A stretch of 57,969 nt of DNA. It comes from Phycisphaerae bacterium. GTDB lineage: Bacteria; Planctomycetota; Phycisphaerae; Tepidisphaerales; Tepidisphaeraceae. Positions 1 to 9,815 of this stretch are shown here, piece after piece. Position 1 is the stretch's first letter. Each line of letters begins with the position of its first letter. The stretch lies in contig JAICIO010000032.1 of assembly GCA_025924315.1 (NCBI GenBank), forward strand, positions 1 through 57,969, in the 5' to 3' direction. The position numbers and the translations under genes are program-made. The notes under the pieces were generated by a model. It was not told where the DNA came from. It did no database searches and saw only the letters and a program-made list of their open reading frames with translations.

Positions 1-60
1 ACCCATGTAATCGCATCCTTGCGAGACATGATCGACTCCAGTTCGATTGTGCCGGGGTGA
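1..60 (+). CDS. C-terminal end of an unidentified gene (5' partial)
   Basis: Frame 1 is open from the window edge and stops at TGA 58-60, giving a 19-residue tail that ends SSSIVPG. The stop lies six bases before a strong intrinsic terminator (66-99), which is the main reason for reading this as the end of a real gene. Frame 2 stops almost at once. Frame 3 is also open, so the frame is not certain. Nothing can be said about function. Confidence 0.35.
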   Translation, partial: THVIASLRDMIDSSSIVPG

Positions 61-65
61 TCACT

Positions 66-99
66 CCCGAGCCCGGGACAAGCGGGCTCGGGCTATTTT
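66..99 (+). terminator. Intrinsic terminator of the gene ending at 60
   Basis: A perfect 10-bp stem (CCCGAGCCCG at 66-75 with CGGGCTCGGG at 83-92) has a 7-base loop and is followed by CTATTTTA. It insulates the upstream partial gene from the next one. Apart from this hairpin, I see nothing in 61-265. Confidence 0.75.
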
Positions 100-265
100 A
101 TGCCCCCGATACAGACCGACGCGAAAGTGGGGATGAGTCAGAGCAAGCGATTTCTTCCAACCTTTCCTGTGGCCGCATCCTCGCCCCAGGGTTTGCAGGT
201 TTTTAGCGGGCCGGTGATTCGCCCCCTCCGGCGCAGGCCGCAAGATTATGGATTAGACTCTTGTT

Positions 266-880
266 GTGAGGCGTCGGTCTTCGAAGCTCGTAACAGTGCT
301 GTCGCTCGCGCTCCTCGTGACCACAATCGGAGTGTGGTTGCGCAGCTTTTGGAGAAGCTACTCAATCGCGTACTTCGGCTCTTCAGGTCATCGCCTCGTG
401 CAGATTCATTACGGTGGGCTCGCACTCGCAGATGACAATGTCACGTTTCCACATCCGCGATTCGAACTGGATTCTTGGAGTCTCCGACCGACCTCCGATT
501 TTTGGCGCGGCGGCCCGGTGACAGCTTCGTTACGCACCAACAATGTCGGTTTTCACTACACTTGCTGGCAGGAACCAAGCAGCGGATTATCGTTGGGCGC
601 AGTGACGAGCGTCGGAACGACTCTCCAGCCGACCGTGATCACTCGCGTACTCGTGATTCCGCTTTGGAGCTTCATGATACTTTTCTCGGTCCTTCCACTC
701 AGAACGCCTCTGCATTTTGCGAATGCTTACATGGCTTCCTCACCAGGCAAATGCCCAAAATGCGGCTACGACCTCCGTGCCACGCCCGACCGCTGCCCCG
801 AATGCGGGACGGTTCGGCCACCGTCAGGCGAGAAATCGATGCCGGAACCCACCGTCGACGAGCCTGTGCACCGGGTCTGA
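266..880 (+). CDS. Small membrane protein with C-terminal zinc ribbon
   Basis: 204 residues from a GTG start. An Arg-rich N-terminus precedes a hydrophobic helix (about residues 8-27) and a second helix lies near residues 125-147. The tail carries two CPxC knuckles (C163, C166, C177, C180) in the context CPKCGYDLRATPDRCPEC, a four-Cys zinc ribbon seen at the end of many planctomycete membrane proteins. The middle part is probably extracytoplasmic and has no recognisable domain. It is a monocistronic gene between two intrinsic terminators. The function is unknown; the ribbon probably faces the cytoplasm and binds a partner or metal, which is an inference from topology. Confidence 0.8.
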   Translation: MRRRSSKLVTVLSLALLVTTIGVWLRSFWRSYSIAYFGSSGHRLVQIHYGGLALADDNVTFPHPRFELDSWSLRPTSDFWRGGPVTASLRTNNVGFHYTCWQEPSSGLSLGAVTSVGTTLQPTVITRVLVIPLWSFMILFSVLPLRTPLHFANAYMASSPGKCPKCGYDLRATPDRCPECGTVRPPSGEKSMPEPTVDEPVHRV

Positions 881-910
881 ACAGGCCCCCCGCTACTTTT
901 TCTGAGACAG

Positions 911-940
911 GGACTTGCGGCAACGCGAGTCCTTTTTTTT
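911..940 (+). terminator. Intrinsic terminator after the zinc-ribbon membrane protein
   Basis: A 9-bp stem (GGACTTGCG 911-919 with CGCGAGTCC 924-932, one G-T pair) is closed by a GCAA tetraloop and followed by eight T (933-940). It is a textbook rho-independent terminator 31 bases after the stop at 880. The rest of 881-1143 shows nothing further. Confidence 0.9.
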
Positions 941-1143
941 GTGCTTTGTCCGCGAGAGTCGACCCTTTGTGGCCTCCTGCGGAGAAATTCGCGCGGGGAA
1001 TGATTCGCCAAGGCGTCATCTTCCAGCGAACGGAGATCCGCGATGGGTTGGCTCACGAAAGGCGGCCCGGTCTATTAGATCAAGTTCGCTGTTGCGGGTA
1101 AGAAGAATGCGTCGGAGGTAAGTTCGTTCAACGCGGGTCAAAG

Positions 1144-2598
1144 GTGAGCATGATGCCTCGTTCAGTTGCGATTGGTCTGGATATCGGCACCGGTGGCGCG
1201 CGGGCCGTTGCGCTGGATTTTTCTGGCAGCGTCGTCGCGAGCGGGCGGGCGGATTTTTCTGGCGGGATGACGCGAACCGACGGTCCAAAAATAGAGCAGA
1301 GTGCCGAAGCGTGGACTCAAGCAGCGCAGGCCGCGCTGCAAAAACTCAGCGCATCGATTCCAGCGGACGCGGAAATCACCGGCATCGCGGTGGATGCGAC
1401 GTCCGGCACGTTTCTTCTCGCGGATGAACACAATCAGCCGCTCACGCCGGGCCTGATGTACAACGATATGCGCGGGACGGCCGAAGGCGCCGCCTCCGCG
1501 GATGCGCTGAGAAGTGTGCTCAAGCCGTACGGTGTTGAGATCGCTCCCGCCTTTGCGCTTCCCAAGATTCTGCATCTGGCGCGTCACGAGCCCGCCGTCT
1601 TCAAACGGTGCCGGCGAATCATCCACCAGACGGACTGGATCGTCGGCATGCTCTGCTGGCGATACGACGTGACGGATATTTCGACGGCGCTGAAAACGGG
1701 AGCCGATCCCGGCACGCTCACTTGGCCAAGGCGGATTGAAACCGAGCTGGGCATTCCGTTGGCGCTGCTCCCGCGGATCGTTTTACCGGGTGTGATGATC
1801 GGCAAGGTGACAACTGAAGCCGCGGCGATGACGGGAATTCCAGCGGGCGTCCCCGTCATCAGCGGCTGCACGGATGGGACCGCAGGTTGCCTGGCGTCCG
1901 GTGCGAGCAAAGCGGGCGATTTGAACACCACTCTTGGCACGACGCTGGTGTTCAAAGCGATCAGCCCGACACCGCTCATCGATCCCGATGGCGCCCTTTA
2001 CAACCACCGTCATCCGGCGGGCGGATTTCTGCCGGGCGCCGCGTGCAGCGCTGGCGCGGAATGGGTGGCGAAGTATTTCGAAAAAGGCGAACTCGATGAG
2101 CTGAGCAATCAGGTGGGTAATTCTCTACCGAGCGGGCAGATCGCATATCCGCTGGCGAAGACTGGCGAGCGTTTCCCATTTTCATCCGACACGGCGAAAG
2201 GCTTCGGGCTGGATACCATTGAAGATCCGGTCACGCGATTGGCGGCAGGGATGGAGGGGATCGCGTTCCTCGAGCGAATGGGGATTGAGAAGCTCGAGCG
2301 TCTGGGGCTTCCAATTTCCGATCGAGTTTTCGCCACCGGTGGCGCGGCGAGCAATCGGACGTGGCTGCGAATCCGCGCGAGCGTCAATGGCCGCAGTTAC
2401 GTCGTTTCGGAAAATCCAGAATGCGCCGCTGGCGCCGCAATCCTGGCGGCGAGCGCCAGTATCGGCGATTGTGGCAAGGCGATCCGAGCCATGGTCCGCA
2501 TCGCGCAGCAGATTGAACCGGATGCGCGTCTGGCGGATCAATATGATCGGCAATATCAGCGATTTTGCGATGCGTTGCGTGAACGGGGTTATTTGTGA
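1144..2598 (+). CDS. FGGY-family carbohydrate kinase
   Basis: 484 residues, the normal length for this family (xylulose, ribulose, fuculose, rhamnulose, glycerol kinases), which phosphorylates a sugar or polyol with ATP in the cytoplasm. The N-terminal ATPase-fold signature DIGTGGARAV is near residue 13. GCTDGTAG near residue 240 contains the likely catalytic Asp. The ATP-binding motif ATGGAASNRTW is near residue 397. GTG 1144 is the outer start, but ATG 1150 and ATG 1153 sit at better distance from the AAAGG ending at 1144. The stop overlaps the mutase start. The class II aldolase two genes on suggests a ketose such as fuculose or rhamnulose, but the substrate cannot be read from sequence. 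Confidence 0.9.
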   Translation: MSMMPRSVAIGLDIGTGGARAVALDFSGSVVASGRADFSGGMTRTDGPKIEQSAEAWTQAAQAALQKLSASIPADAEITGIAVDATSGTFLLADEHNQPLTPGLMYNDMRGTAEGAASADALRSVLKPYGVEIAPAFALPKILHLARHEPAVFKRCRRIIHQTDWIVGMLCWRYDVTDISTALKTGADPGTLTWPRRIETELGIPLALLPRIVLPGVMIGKVTTEAAAMTGIPAGVPVISGCTDGTAGCLASGASKAGDLNTTLGTTLVFKAISPTPLIDPDGALYNHRHPAGGFLPGAACSAGAEWVAKYFEKGELDELSNQVGNSLPSGQIAYPLAKTGERFPFSSDTAKGFGLDTIEDPVTRLAAGMEGIAFLERMGIEKLERLGLPISDRVFATGGAASNRTWLRIRASVNGRSYVVSENPECAAGAAILAASASIGDCGKAIRAMVRIAQQIEPDARLADQYDRQYQRFCDALRERGYL

Positions 2599-3953
2599 GC
2601 ATCTTTAAAGCCTGCGACATCCGCGGGGTGGCTGGGCCGGAATTGAATGAACCGATTGCACGCGCAATCGGTCGGTCGCTGGGCGCGATGATTCGCCGGC
2701 GGAATGCCGAGCCAGTGTGCCTTGGCGGAGACTTTCGCCGAACCACGCCTGCTATCAAGCAGGCATTGCTCGAAGGCCTGCTCGACGCGGGCGTGTCTGT
2801 GCAAGATGTCGGCCAAGTTCCGACGCCGGTCGTTTACTTCGCCGCCAAGCACTTACATTGCCGCAGCGTCGCGATCGTCACCGCCTCGCACAATCCCGGC
2901 AAATACAACGGCATCAAGTTCATGATCGGGGATGAGCCGGCGGTGCCTGATTTGATGCGGGAACTGGAAGCGGGGATCAATGCGCCGGCGAGTACCGAGT
3001 CGTGCGGATTCGTCCAATCGGCCGATGTGATCCTGCCGTACGAATCATCGGTCCGCACGCGCGCGGAAACACTCGGCGGCGAATCGATCGCGGGCATGAA
3101 GATCGTCATCGACGCCATGGAGGGCGCGTTCACGAAGATCGCGCCGCGGGTTTTCGAGGCCGAAGGATGCCGGGTGATCAGCATCGGCGGGCCAATCGAT
3201 CCGGACTTCGGACGTCGCTCGCCGAATCCCGCGGTCGATGAGAATCTGAGCGCGCTCGCCAAACGCGTGATCGCCGAAGGCGCGGATCTGGGAATTGCCC
3301 TCGACGGCGATGGCGATCGCGCGGCATTTGTTGATCACACCGGCCGCGTCGCTCGCGCCGAGCAGATCGGTGCGCTGCTCGCCACCCAATACTTCACCCA
3401 TCCCACGCTTATTTATGATCAGAAGTGTGCATCCGTGTTGACGAAGGCGGTGCGGGAAGCGGGTGGCAAGTCAATCATGCAGCCGAGTGGTTACGGCTTC
3501 ATCAAAACCGCGATGATTCAGAACCGGGCGGATCTGGGTGTGGAAGTCAGTGGCCACTATTTCTTCAAAACGCTCCGCGGCGGCGACGATGGACTGTTTG
3601 CTGCGCTGGCTGTGGCCCGTCTGCTGGCGAAATCGAAAACGTCGCTGGCCGGTTGGATTGAGGCGATTGGTTGGCCGACCATCACGCCTGATTTGCGCAT
3701 TCCTTTCCAAGGCGATTCCTCTCCGGTGCTCGAGCGGATCGCCGCGCATTGTGGCGGACGGATTGAGCGCATGGACGGCGTGCGCGCCGAATACGATGAT
3801 GGATGGGCGCTCGCTCGCGCTTCGATCACCGAACCGCTCATGACCTTCCGATTCGAGGGCAAAGACGCGAGCGGCCTGCGGCGGATCGTGGAACAGTTTC
3901 TCGCGGGCGTCCCTGATTTGCGCAGCAACGTGATGGAGAAGATCGATGCCTGA
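2595..3953 (+). CDS. Phosphohexomutase (phosphomannomutase/phosphoglucomutase family)
   Basis: 452 residues, full length for the alpha-D-phosphohexomutase family, which moves phosphate between C1 and C6 of a hexose phosphate. TASHNPGKYNG (about residues 95-105) holds the phosphoserine. ALDGDGDRA (about 235-243) is the metal-binding loop. EVSGHYFF (about 317-324) is the sugar-binding loop. The GTG start overlaps the kinase stop by four bases (GTGA), so translation is coupled, and the gene itself overlaps the aldolase by eight bases. A mutase between an FGGY kinase and a class II aldolase is not the usual fucose or rhamnose gene order. It could serve nucleotide-sugar synthesis instead. Confidence 0.92.
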   Translation: MSIFKACDIRGVAGPELNEPIARAIGRSLGAMIRRRNAEPVCLGGDFRRTTPAIKQALLEGLLDAGVSVQDVGQVPTPVVYFAAKHLHCRSVAIVTASHNPGKYNGIKFMIGDEPAVPDLMRELEAGINAPASTESCGFVQSADVILPYESSVRTRAETLGGESIAGMKIVIDAMEGAFTKIAPRVFEAEGCRVISIGGPIDPDFGRRSPNPAVDENLSALAKRVIAEGADLGIALDGDGDRAAFVDHTGRVARAEQIGALLATQYFTHPTLIYDQKCASVLTKAVREAGGKSIMQPSGYGFIKTAMIQNRADLGVEVSGHYFFKTLRGGDDGLFAALAVARLLAKSKTSLAGWIEAIGWPTITPDLRIPFQGDSSPVLERIAAHCGGRIERMDGVRAEYDDGWALARASITEPLMTFRFEGKDASGLRRIVEQFLAGVPDLRSNVMEKIDA

Positions 3954-4692
3954 TGTTCTTGACGAGCTTGTGGAACTGTCGAACACACTGGGAAACCCAG
4001 CGAACGATTACGCGATCATCGGCGAAGGCAATACCTCCACCTGCGGCGAAGATGATTCGTTCTGGGTCAAGGCTTCGGGGACGCAGCTCGCCACGGCGTC
4101 TCGCGAATCCTTCGTGCGCGTTCGCTCATCACCCATCCTGGCGGCGCTGAAGGACGCGAAGCTCGACGATCAGGGCGTGAAGGATCTGCTCAAGTCCTCC
4201 ACGATCGAGGGCAACAAGGCGCCGTCGATCGAAACGTTCCTTCACGCGATGTGCCTGAAGCTGGAAGGAGTGCGATTCGTCGGCCACACGCACCCCACCG
4301 TCGCGGTCGGGTTGCTCTGCGCGAAGAACAGCCGCGAGCTCTTCGGTGGGTCGCTCTTTCCCGATCAGATTGTCGTGACTGGCCCGCAGTACGCATACGT
4401 TCCTTATACCGATCCCGGCCTGCCACTCGCGCTCGCGGTTCAGAATTCAATTCGCGAGTTCATCGATCGCAATCGCCGCGTGCCGAAAGTGATTTTGATG
4501 GAGAACCACGGCGTGATCGCGCTCGGCGCCACGCCGCGCGATGTGCTCAATGCGACGCAGATGCTCGTGAAAACCTGCCGAATCCTCGCGCAGACGCTCA
4601 CCGCCGGTGGACCGCGCTTCCTTTCGGCAGCGCACGTGCAACGAATCGATCAGCGCCCCGACGAGCTCACCCGCCGGCGCGATTTCGCTTGA
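3946..4692 (+). CDS. Class II aldolase/adducin-family protein
   Basis: 248 residues. This family splits phosphorylated ketoses (fuculose-1-P, rhamnulose-1-P) or epimerises ribulose-5-P with a divalent metal. GEGNTSTCGEDDSFWVKASG near residue 26 is the phosphate- and substrate-binding loop. GHTHPT near residue 112 supplies two metal-binding His, and ENHGV near residue 186 the third. ATG 3946 lies inside the end of the mutase gene. The three coupled genes behave as one operon. With the kinase upstream, a kinase-aldolase route to DHAP plus an aldehyde is the simplest reading, but the substrate is unassigned. Confidence 0.88.
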   Translation: MPDVLDELVELSNTLGNPANDYAIIGEGNTSTCGEDDSFWVKASGTQLATASRESFVRVRSSPILAALKDAKLDDQGVKDLLKSSTIEGNKAPSIETFLHAMCLKLEGVRFVGHTHPTVAVGLLCAKNSRELFGGSLFPDQIVVTGPQYAYVPYTDPGLPLALAVQNSIREFIDRNRRVPKVILMENHGVIALGATPRDVLNATQMLVKTCRILAQTLTAGGPRFLSAAHVQRIDQRPDELTRRRDFA

Positions 4693-4767
4693 TAGCCGCA
4701 GCAATCTGCCGCCGCGTGCGTGATCGTGGTATGTTCGATCTTAACTTCACGTGCTCAGGAGAGGATC

Positions 4768-6420
4768 ATGGGGCAAGGAACAAGCCAAACGCTCGCGCCG
4801 CTCACGGCGCGAGCCGGGTGGAAAAAGCTTCAGCAGCACAGCGCCTCCATGCGCGACGCGCACTTGCGCGATCTCTTCGCCGCCGACGCAAAGCGAGGCG
4901 AGCGAATGACGGCGTCGGGCGCGGGGTTATATCTCGATTATTCGAAGAATCGGGTGACCGACGAGACGCTGCAGTTGCTCGTGCAATTGGCGAATGAAGC
5001 GAACCTCCGCGGACGGATCGACGCAATGTTCCGCGGGGACAAGATCAATTCGACGGAGAATCGTGCCGTGCTGCATGTGGCGCTGCGCGCGCCTCGTGGC
5101 GAGAAGATCGTGGTTGACGGCGAAGACGTGGTTCCGAAGGTCCACGAAGTGCTCGATCGGATGGCCGCGTTCGCGCAGCGCGTCCGCGATGGATCGTGGC
5201 GCGGGCAGACCGGGAAGCGCATCCGCAACGTCATCAACATCGGCATCGGCGGATCGGATCTCGGCCCGGTCATGGCGTCCGAAGCGCTGCGTCACTACGC
5301 GACGCGCGACATGACTTTCCGCTTCATCTCGAATGTCGATGGAACCGATTTCGTTGAGACGACGCGCGATTTGGACGCGTCGGAGACGCTCTTCATCATT
5401 TCTTCAAAGACGTTTACGACCGTCGAAACGATGACGAACGCACAGAGCGCGCGGAAGTGGCTGCTCGATCAGCTCGGCGGCGATGAGAGCGCGATTGCGA
5501 AGCATTTCGCGGCCGTCTCGACCGACGCCGCGAAGGTGTCGGCCTTCGGGATCGACACGAAAAACATGTTCGGCTTCTGGGACTGGGTCGGCGGACGCTA
5601 TTCGATGGATTCCGCGATCGGACTCTCGACCATGATCGCGATCGGCCCCGAACAATTCCGCGAGATGCTCGCCGGTTTTCACGAGATGGATGAGCATTTC
5701 CGCACGACGGAGTTTTCGAAGAATCTACCGGCAATCATGGGCCTGCTTACGGTGTGGTATGTCGATTTCTTAAACGCGCATTCGATCGCGGTGCTTCCGT
5801 ACGACCAGTATCTCAAGCGCTTTCCCGCGTTTCTTCAGCAGCTGACGATGGAGAGCAATGGCAAGCACGTGACGCTCGATGGGCGCACGGTGGATTATAT
5901 GACCGGCCCGGTGTACTGGGGCGAGCCGGGCACGAACGGTCAGCATTCGTTCTATCAGCTCATTCACCAGGGCACGCATTTGATTCCGTGCGACTTTATC
6001 GCGTTCGCGAAATCGCTCAATCCGATCGCGCGACATCACAATCTGCTGCTGGCGAATGTGCTGGCGCAGGCGGAGGCGCTCGCGTTTGGCAAAACCGCAG
6101 CGCAGGTGGAAGCGGAAGGAACGGCAAAGGAACTTGTGCCCCACCGCGTGTTCGAAGGCAATCGGCCGTCGAACATGATCCTCGCGGATCATCTCACACC
6201 GAAGATTCTTGGAGCGCTGGTCGCGCTGTACGAGCACAGCGTCTTCACGCAGGGCGCAATCTGGAACATCAATTCATTCGATCAATGGGGTGTCGAGCTC
6301 GGGAAGGTGCTCGCGCAGCGAATCGCGCCGGAGCTGGAGTCGCCATCGGAGCCACCGCTCAAGCACGATAGCTCGACGAACGCGCTGATCCGCCGGCTCC
6401 GCGCCGATGGGCGGCATTGA
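4768..6420 (+). CDS. pgi: Glucose-6-phosphate isomerase
   Basis: 550 residues from ATG 4768, preceded by AGGAGAGG (4757-4764). The frame is open back to 4720, but those residues are not needed and lack a Shine-Dalgarno site. The enzyme interconverts glucose-6-P and fructose-6-P in the cytoplasm. Both family signatures are present: [12 protein letters not shown] near residue 275, and the C-terminal block ending in [12 protein letters not shown] near residue 510. Length is that of the long bacterial/eukaryotic Pgi. It lies 75 bp after the aldolase gene, in the same direction, and may be co-transcribed. Downstream is a palindromic repeat at 6430-6508. Confidence 0.97.
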   Translation: MGQGTSQTLAPLTARAGWKKLQQHSASMRDAHLRDLFAADAKRGERMTASGAGLYLDYSKNRVTDETLQLLVQLANEANLRGRIDAMFRGDKINSTENRAVLHVALRAPRGEKIVVDGEDVVPKVHEVLDRMAAFAQRVRDGSWRGQTGKRIRNVINIGIGGSDLGPVMASEALRHYATRDMTFRFISNVDGTDFVETTRDLDASETLFIISSKTFTTVETMTNAQSARKWLLDQLGGDESAIAKHFAAVSTDAAKVSAFGIDTKNMFGFWDWVGGRYSMDSAIGLSTMIAIGPEQFREMLAGFHEMDEHFRTTEFSKNLPAIMGLLTVWYVDFLNAHSIAVLPYDQYLKRFPAFLQQLTMESNGKHVTLDGRTVDYMTGPVYWGEPGTNGQHSFYQLIHQGTHLIPCDFIAFAKSLNPIARHHNLLLANVLAQAEALAFGKTAAQVEAEGTAKELVPHRVFEGNRPSNMILADHLTPKILGALVALYEHSVFTQGAIWNINSFDQWGVELGKVLAQRIAPELESPSEPPLKHDSSTNALIRRLRADGRH

Positions 6421-6429
6421 CGAGACCAC

Positions 6430-6508
6430 GTCATCCTGAGCGCAGCGAAGGATTTCGATTTCGATCCCGACATTCGATTTCGAGATTCTTCGCTTCGCTC
6501 AGAATGAC
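6430..6508. repeat. CATCCTGAG-type dispersed inverted repeat
   Basis: The left arm begins GTCATCCTGAGCGCAGCGAA at 6430. The right arm ends CGCTTCGCTCAGAATGAC at 6508. The arms are about 28 bp, imperfect, with a 23-base spacer. The element fills the gap between two convergent genes (pgi and the surface protein). A second copy with better-matched outer ends is at 51597-51696. Repeats of this type, often mistranslated as HPERSEG peptides, are scattered through many bacterial genomes. Confidence 0.85.
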
Positions 6509-6518
6509 ATCTCTACGG

Positions 6519-9500
6519 TCAGGTCAGCAACGGCAAGAGGTAGAGATAATTCGACGAACCGGCGTTCAGCAGGTTCGAAACGTTGTAAAGCATATTTCCG
6601 AGGATCAAACCATCGCCGGTATCGGCGGTCATTCCAACGTGGGCGTTCGTTGTCGCCATACCTGCACCCAGCAAACTCGTGTTCGTCGGCGTACTGCCCG
6701 ATGAGCCGATGTTCATATCGAAGATCGACGCGTTCGCACCAACTGTCGGATTCAGCAGCGTTGGCAATGCCAGCGTCTGATACGCCGATGGAAGCGACGC
6801 AAGCGCACCCGCCGGTACGGTGATCGACGAATTGTTAAAGACGCCAACCGCCTTGGCGAGGATCGCGTTCACATTGCTGGCAACCGTGTGCAAGTCCGCG
6901 GGCGCGGTGCCGAGCGTGTTAAACGCGGTGGTGTAAATGTTGCCGAGCAGCATGCCGTTGCCGGTGTGCGCGGCGGCGTCGATGAAGATCGGATCGGTCT
7001 TCAGCCCCATCCCGAGCAGATCAAGATTCAACCCCGGCACGCTGAGACCAACGAGATCGCCGGTCGGAACGGTCGGCAAGGTTGCGGGTGCGATGCCGGG
7101 AATTTGCGCGTTCAGGTTCGAGAGCAACTGCTGAAGGTTCGTGTTGACCGAGCCCGCGTCGAGCTGCTGCGGCAGCGGCGGATTGAACAGATTCGCCATG
7201 TCCGTCAGTGCATTGCCGAGCACGAGACCATTTCCCGAGTGCGCGATCATGGTGAAATGAATCGGGCTCGTGTCGACGTCGGCGCCGAGCAGGTCGATGT
7301 GTGTCGGTGCAATGGTGGCATCGAGCAATGGCGTTGTTGCAGCAGAACCGGTGTCGAAAGCGCCGGAGCCTACGCCGCTAACCATGAGAGTTCCCGAGTT
7401 CACAAGATCGGCGGTGTGCGAGAGGACGTTGTTCACCGCGTTGCCAACGCCGTTGAGGTTGAGCAGGCTCGTGTACCCGCGAAGCACATTGCCGAGCAAT
7501 ACGCCATCGCCCGACTCGGCGCTGACGGTGATGGTCATCGGGCCGCTCTGCACCTCGAGGCCGAGCAGATTCAGATCGAGCGCCGGGAACGTGAGCGACG
7601 TCAGCGGCGTTGACGAAATCGGTGTGGAAGAGAACGGGCCGGAGATCGGCGCGACCGGCGCCGTGCTGCCGGACGCGAGCTGTCCCATGAGCGAGATCAG
7701 CGCCGCCGATCCACCAGGATTCGCCAGACTTGCCGTGTTGTAGAGGAGATTGCCGAGAATTTGTCCGTCACCTGTCGTGGCCGAGACTTGGGCATTGACG
7801 TTGTTGCTCGCGAGGCTCAGGCCGAGCAGATTAATCGCCGCCGGTGGCGTATTCGACGACGACGGAATCAGATCAAGGATCGGCGTGGTCGAACCCGCCG
7901 GGCTGATCAGCGTCGGCGAGAGCAGTGCCTGCATCGCAGGCGACAGTCCGGTGACCGCGCTTGCAGGTAAGGTAATCGAAGACGCGTTCAGCGCGCCGAA
8001 GACTCTCGCGAGAACCCCGCTGACGGTGTTGCTCATTTGCGCCATCTTGTCCGGCGTCACGTTCAGACCGTTGAGCGCCGTCGTCCACAGATTTCCCAGA
8101 ACCTCGCCATCACCGCTCTGCGCTGACGCATCCAGCGTCACCGGATCGGTCTTCAGCTGCAGGCCAAGCAGGTTCATGTCGAGTTGTGGCACCCCGAAGT
8201 TTAGAACGTCGCCCGAGTCCGGCTGTTTGGTCGGGACATTCGCAGACGGAATCGCACCGAGCTGAGCGTTCAGCTCTCCGAGAACATCCGTCAGTTTCTG
8301 GTTGATGGTATCGATGTCGAACACGGATGGCAGTGGCGGATTGAAGAGGTTCGACAGCGCCGCCATCGCATTGCCGAGCACCAAACCGCTGCCCGCATGT
8401 GCGGAGATCGTCAGCCGCACCGGGCTCGTGTCCACCTGCACGCCGAGCGTGTCCGTGTGAATCGGCGCGACGAAAAGTTCCATCACCTGCGTCGTGGAAG
8501 CGGTCGCCGTGTCGAAGCTGCCGGGTCCGATGCCCGGGAGAGAGAGGTTGACTGAGTTGACGAGATCGACCGCGGTGCTCAGCACGTTGTTCAGCGCTTT
8601 GGTGGCCTGGCTCGTGTCGACGATGCTGCCGACGCTGTTGATAAGATTGCCGAGAATCTCACCGTTGCCGGATTTAGCGCTGATCGTGACCGTGATCGGA
8701 CTCGACTGAACTTCCAAGCCGAGCAGATTCAGGTCGAGCGGCTTGAGCGTAACCGTCGCGAGCGTATTTCCCGATTGCGCGGGCGGAGTGGGCGCGCTCC
8801 ACACTCCGCTGACGGGGATTGCGTACTTCGGCCCGAACTGAAACGTGCCCGCGTCGGGAGAGCCGGCGGTCGCGGTTTGACGCAGCGTCCACGTGGCCGT
8901 GTTCACATTCACCACGCCGATGCCGTCTTTATTGTCGCCGTTCCAATCGCCGACGATCGGATAGGTCTTCTTGCTGCCGAACTTGAACGTGCCCGCATTG
9001 GCGGAGCCGGAGTTGGGCGTCTGGCGCAATGTCCAGGTCGCGCTGCCGGGATCGAACGTGCCGATGCCGTCTTTGCCGTCACCGTTCCAGTCGCCCGCGA
9101 CGGGAATGGAATGTTTGGCGCCGAACTTGAAGCTGCCCGCGTTGGCCGAGCCCGCCGACGCGCCATAGCGCAGCGACCACTGCGCGGTCACCGGATCGTA
9201 CACGCCGATGTCGTCGCGTCCGTCGCCGTTCCAATCGCCCACGACCGGCAGGTTCCCATGCTTGCCGAAGACAAACACGCCCGCATCCGGCGCGCCCGCG
9301 GACGTGCCGTAACGCAGCGACCACGTCGCTGTCGCGGGATTGAATGTCCCGATGTCGTCCTGCCCATCGCCGTTCCAATCCCCGGCAACCGGCACGGCGG
9401 TGGTGCCGAACTGGAATGTCCCGACGTCCGCCGGCCCCGCCGACGCAGTCGAACGAAGCGACCACGTCGCAGTCGATGGCGCAAACGCGCCGATTCCACT

Positions 9501-9575
9501 AGACGCCATCAATTTGCGTTCTTCGAGAGCTTCGAGCGACAAACTGTGCGAGCGAGTAGACGTGCTTCGAGACAT
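6519..9575 (-). CDS. Giant planctomycete surface protein: LE-x-R motif, FG-GAP-like repeats and duplicated LNLLGL repeats
   Basis: About 1018 residues. The N-terminus carries LEALEERKLMAS, the planctomycete extracellular-protein motif, in place of a classical signal peptide. Residues 25-270 hold five tandem units of about 48 residues with VPVAGDWNGDGxD and ATWSLR, like Ca-binding FG-GAP/VCBS blades (the last is degenerate). The rest is eight units of the pattern LNLLGLxx-(20)-GDGxxLGN, arranged as two successive four-unit blocks (from about residues 277 and 663). The second ATG (9575) sits seven bases after GGAGG, whereas the first (9581) is too close, so I prefer 9575. Role: probably a cell-surface or matrix protein; no enzyme motif was seen. 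Confidence 0.88.
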   Translation of the reverse strand: MSRSTSTRSHSLSLEALEERKLMASSGIGAFAPSTATWSLRSTASAGPADVGTFQFGTTAVPVAGDWNGDGQDDIGTFNPATATWSLRYGTSAGAPDAGVFVFGKHGNLPVVGDWNGDGRDDIGVYDPVTAQWSLRYGASAGSANAGSFKFGAKHSIPVAGDWNGDGKDGIGTFDPGSATWTLRQTPNSGSANAGTFKFGSKKTYPIVGDWNGDNKDGIGVVNVNTATWTLRQTATAGSPDAGTFQFGPKYAIPVSGVWSAPTPPAQSGNTLATVTLKPLDLNLLGLEVQSSPITVTISAKSGNGEILGNLINSVGSIVDTSQATKALNNVLSTAVDLVNSVNLSLPGIGPGSFDTATASTTQVMELFVAPIHTDTLGVQVDTSPVRLTISAHAGSGLVLGNAMAALSNLFNPPLPSVFDIDTINQKLTDVLGELNAQLGAIPSANVPTKQPDSGDVLNFGVPQLDMNLLGLQLKTDPVTLDASAQSGDGEVLGNLWTTALNGLNVTPDKMAQMSNTVSGVLARVFGALNASSITLPASAVTGLSPAMQALLSPTLISPAGSTTPILDLIPSSSNTPPAAINLLGLSLASNNVNAQVSATTGDGQILGNLLYNTASLANPGGSAALISLMGQLASGSTAPVAPISGPFSSTPISSTPLTSLTFPALDLNLLGLEVQSGPMTITVSAESGDGVLLGNVLRGYTSLLNLNGVGNAVNNVLSHTADLVNSGTLMVSGVGSGAFDTGSAATTPLLDATIAPTHIDLLGADVDTSPIHFTMIAHSGNGLVLGNALTDMANLFNPPLPQQLDAGSVNTNLQQLLSNLNAQIPGIAPATLPTVPTGDLVGLSVPGLNLDLLGMGLKTDPIFIDAAAHTGNGMLLGNIYTTAFNTLGTAPADLHTVASNVNAILAKAVGVFNNSSITVPAGALASLPSAYQTLALPTLLNPTVGANASIFDMNIGSSGSTPTNTSLLGAGMATTNAHVGMTADTGDGLILGNMLYNVSNLLNAGSSNYLYLLPLLT

Positions 9576-9815
9576 CGACATTCCTCCCAGGAAATGATCG
9601 CGAGGAGCGATCGAAAGAGATCTGCCCCGGGCGCGATGAGTTTTTCGATTCGCTTGGTCAGCGGCGCCGTCAATGAGAGGCCCGCTGCGGATCAGGTTAC
9701 GAATTCATAACGACCAATACAACGAATTCCCCTGCGTTTCGAACGTTGGATGGCCGGTCGGTCGGACGGGTTACAGTGGACGTTCAAAAAGCGTAACCAA
9801 AATTTCTTTTTCGGC

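Noticed and set aside
8775-9710. 311-codon plus-strand frame with repeats
   Set aside because: Its repeat character is only the mirror of the FG-GAP-like repeats of the surface protein on the other strand.
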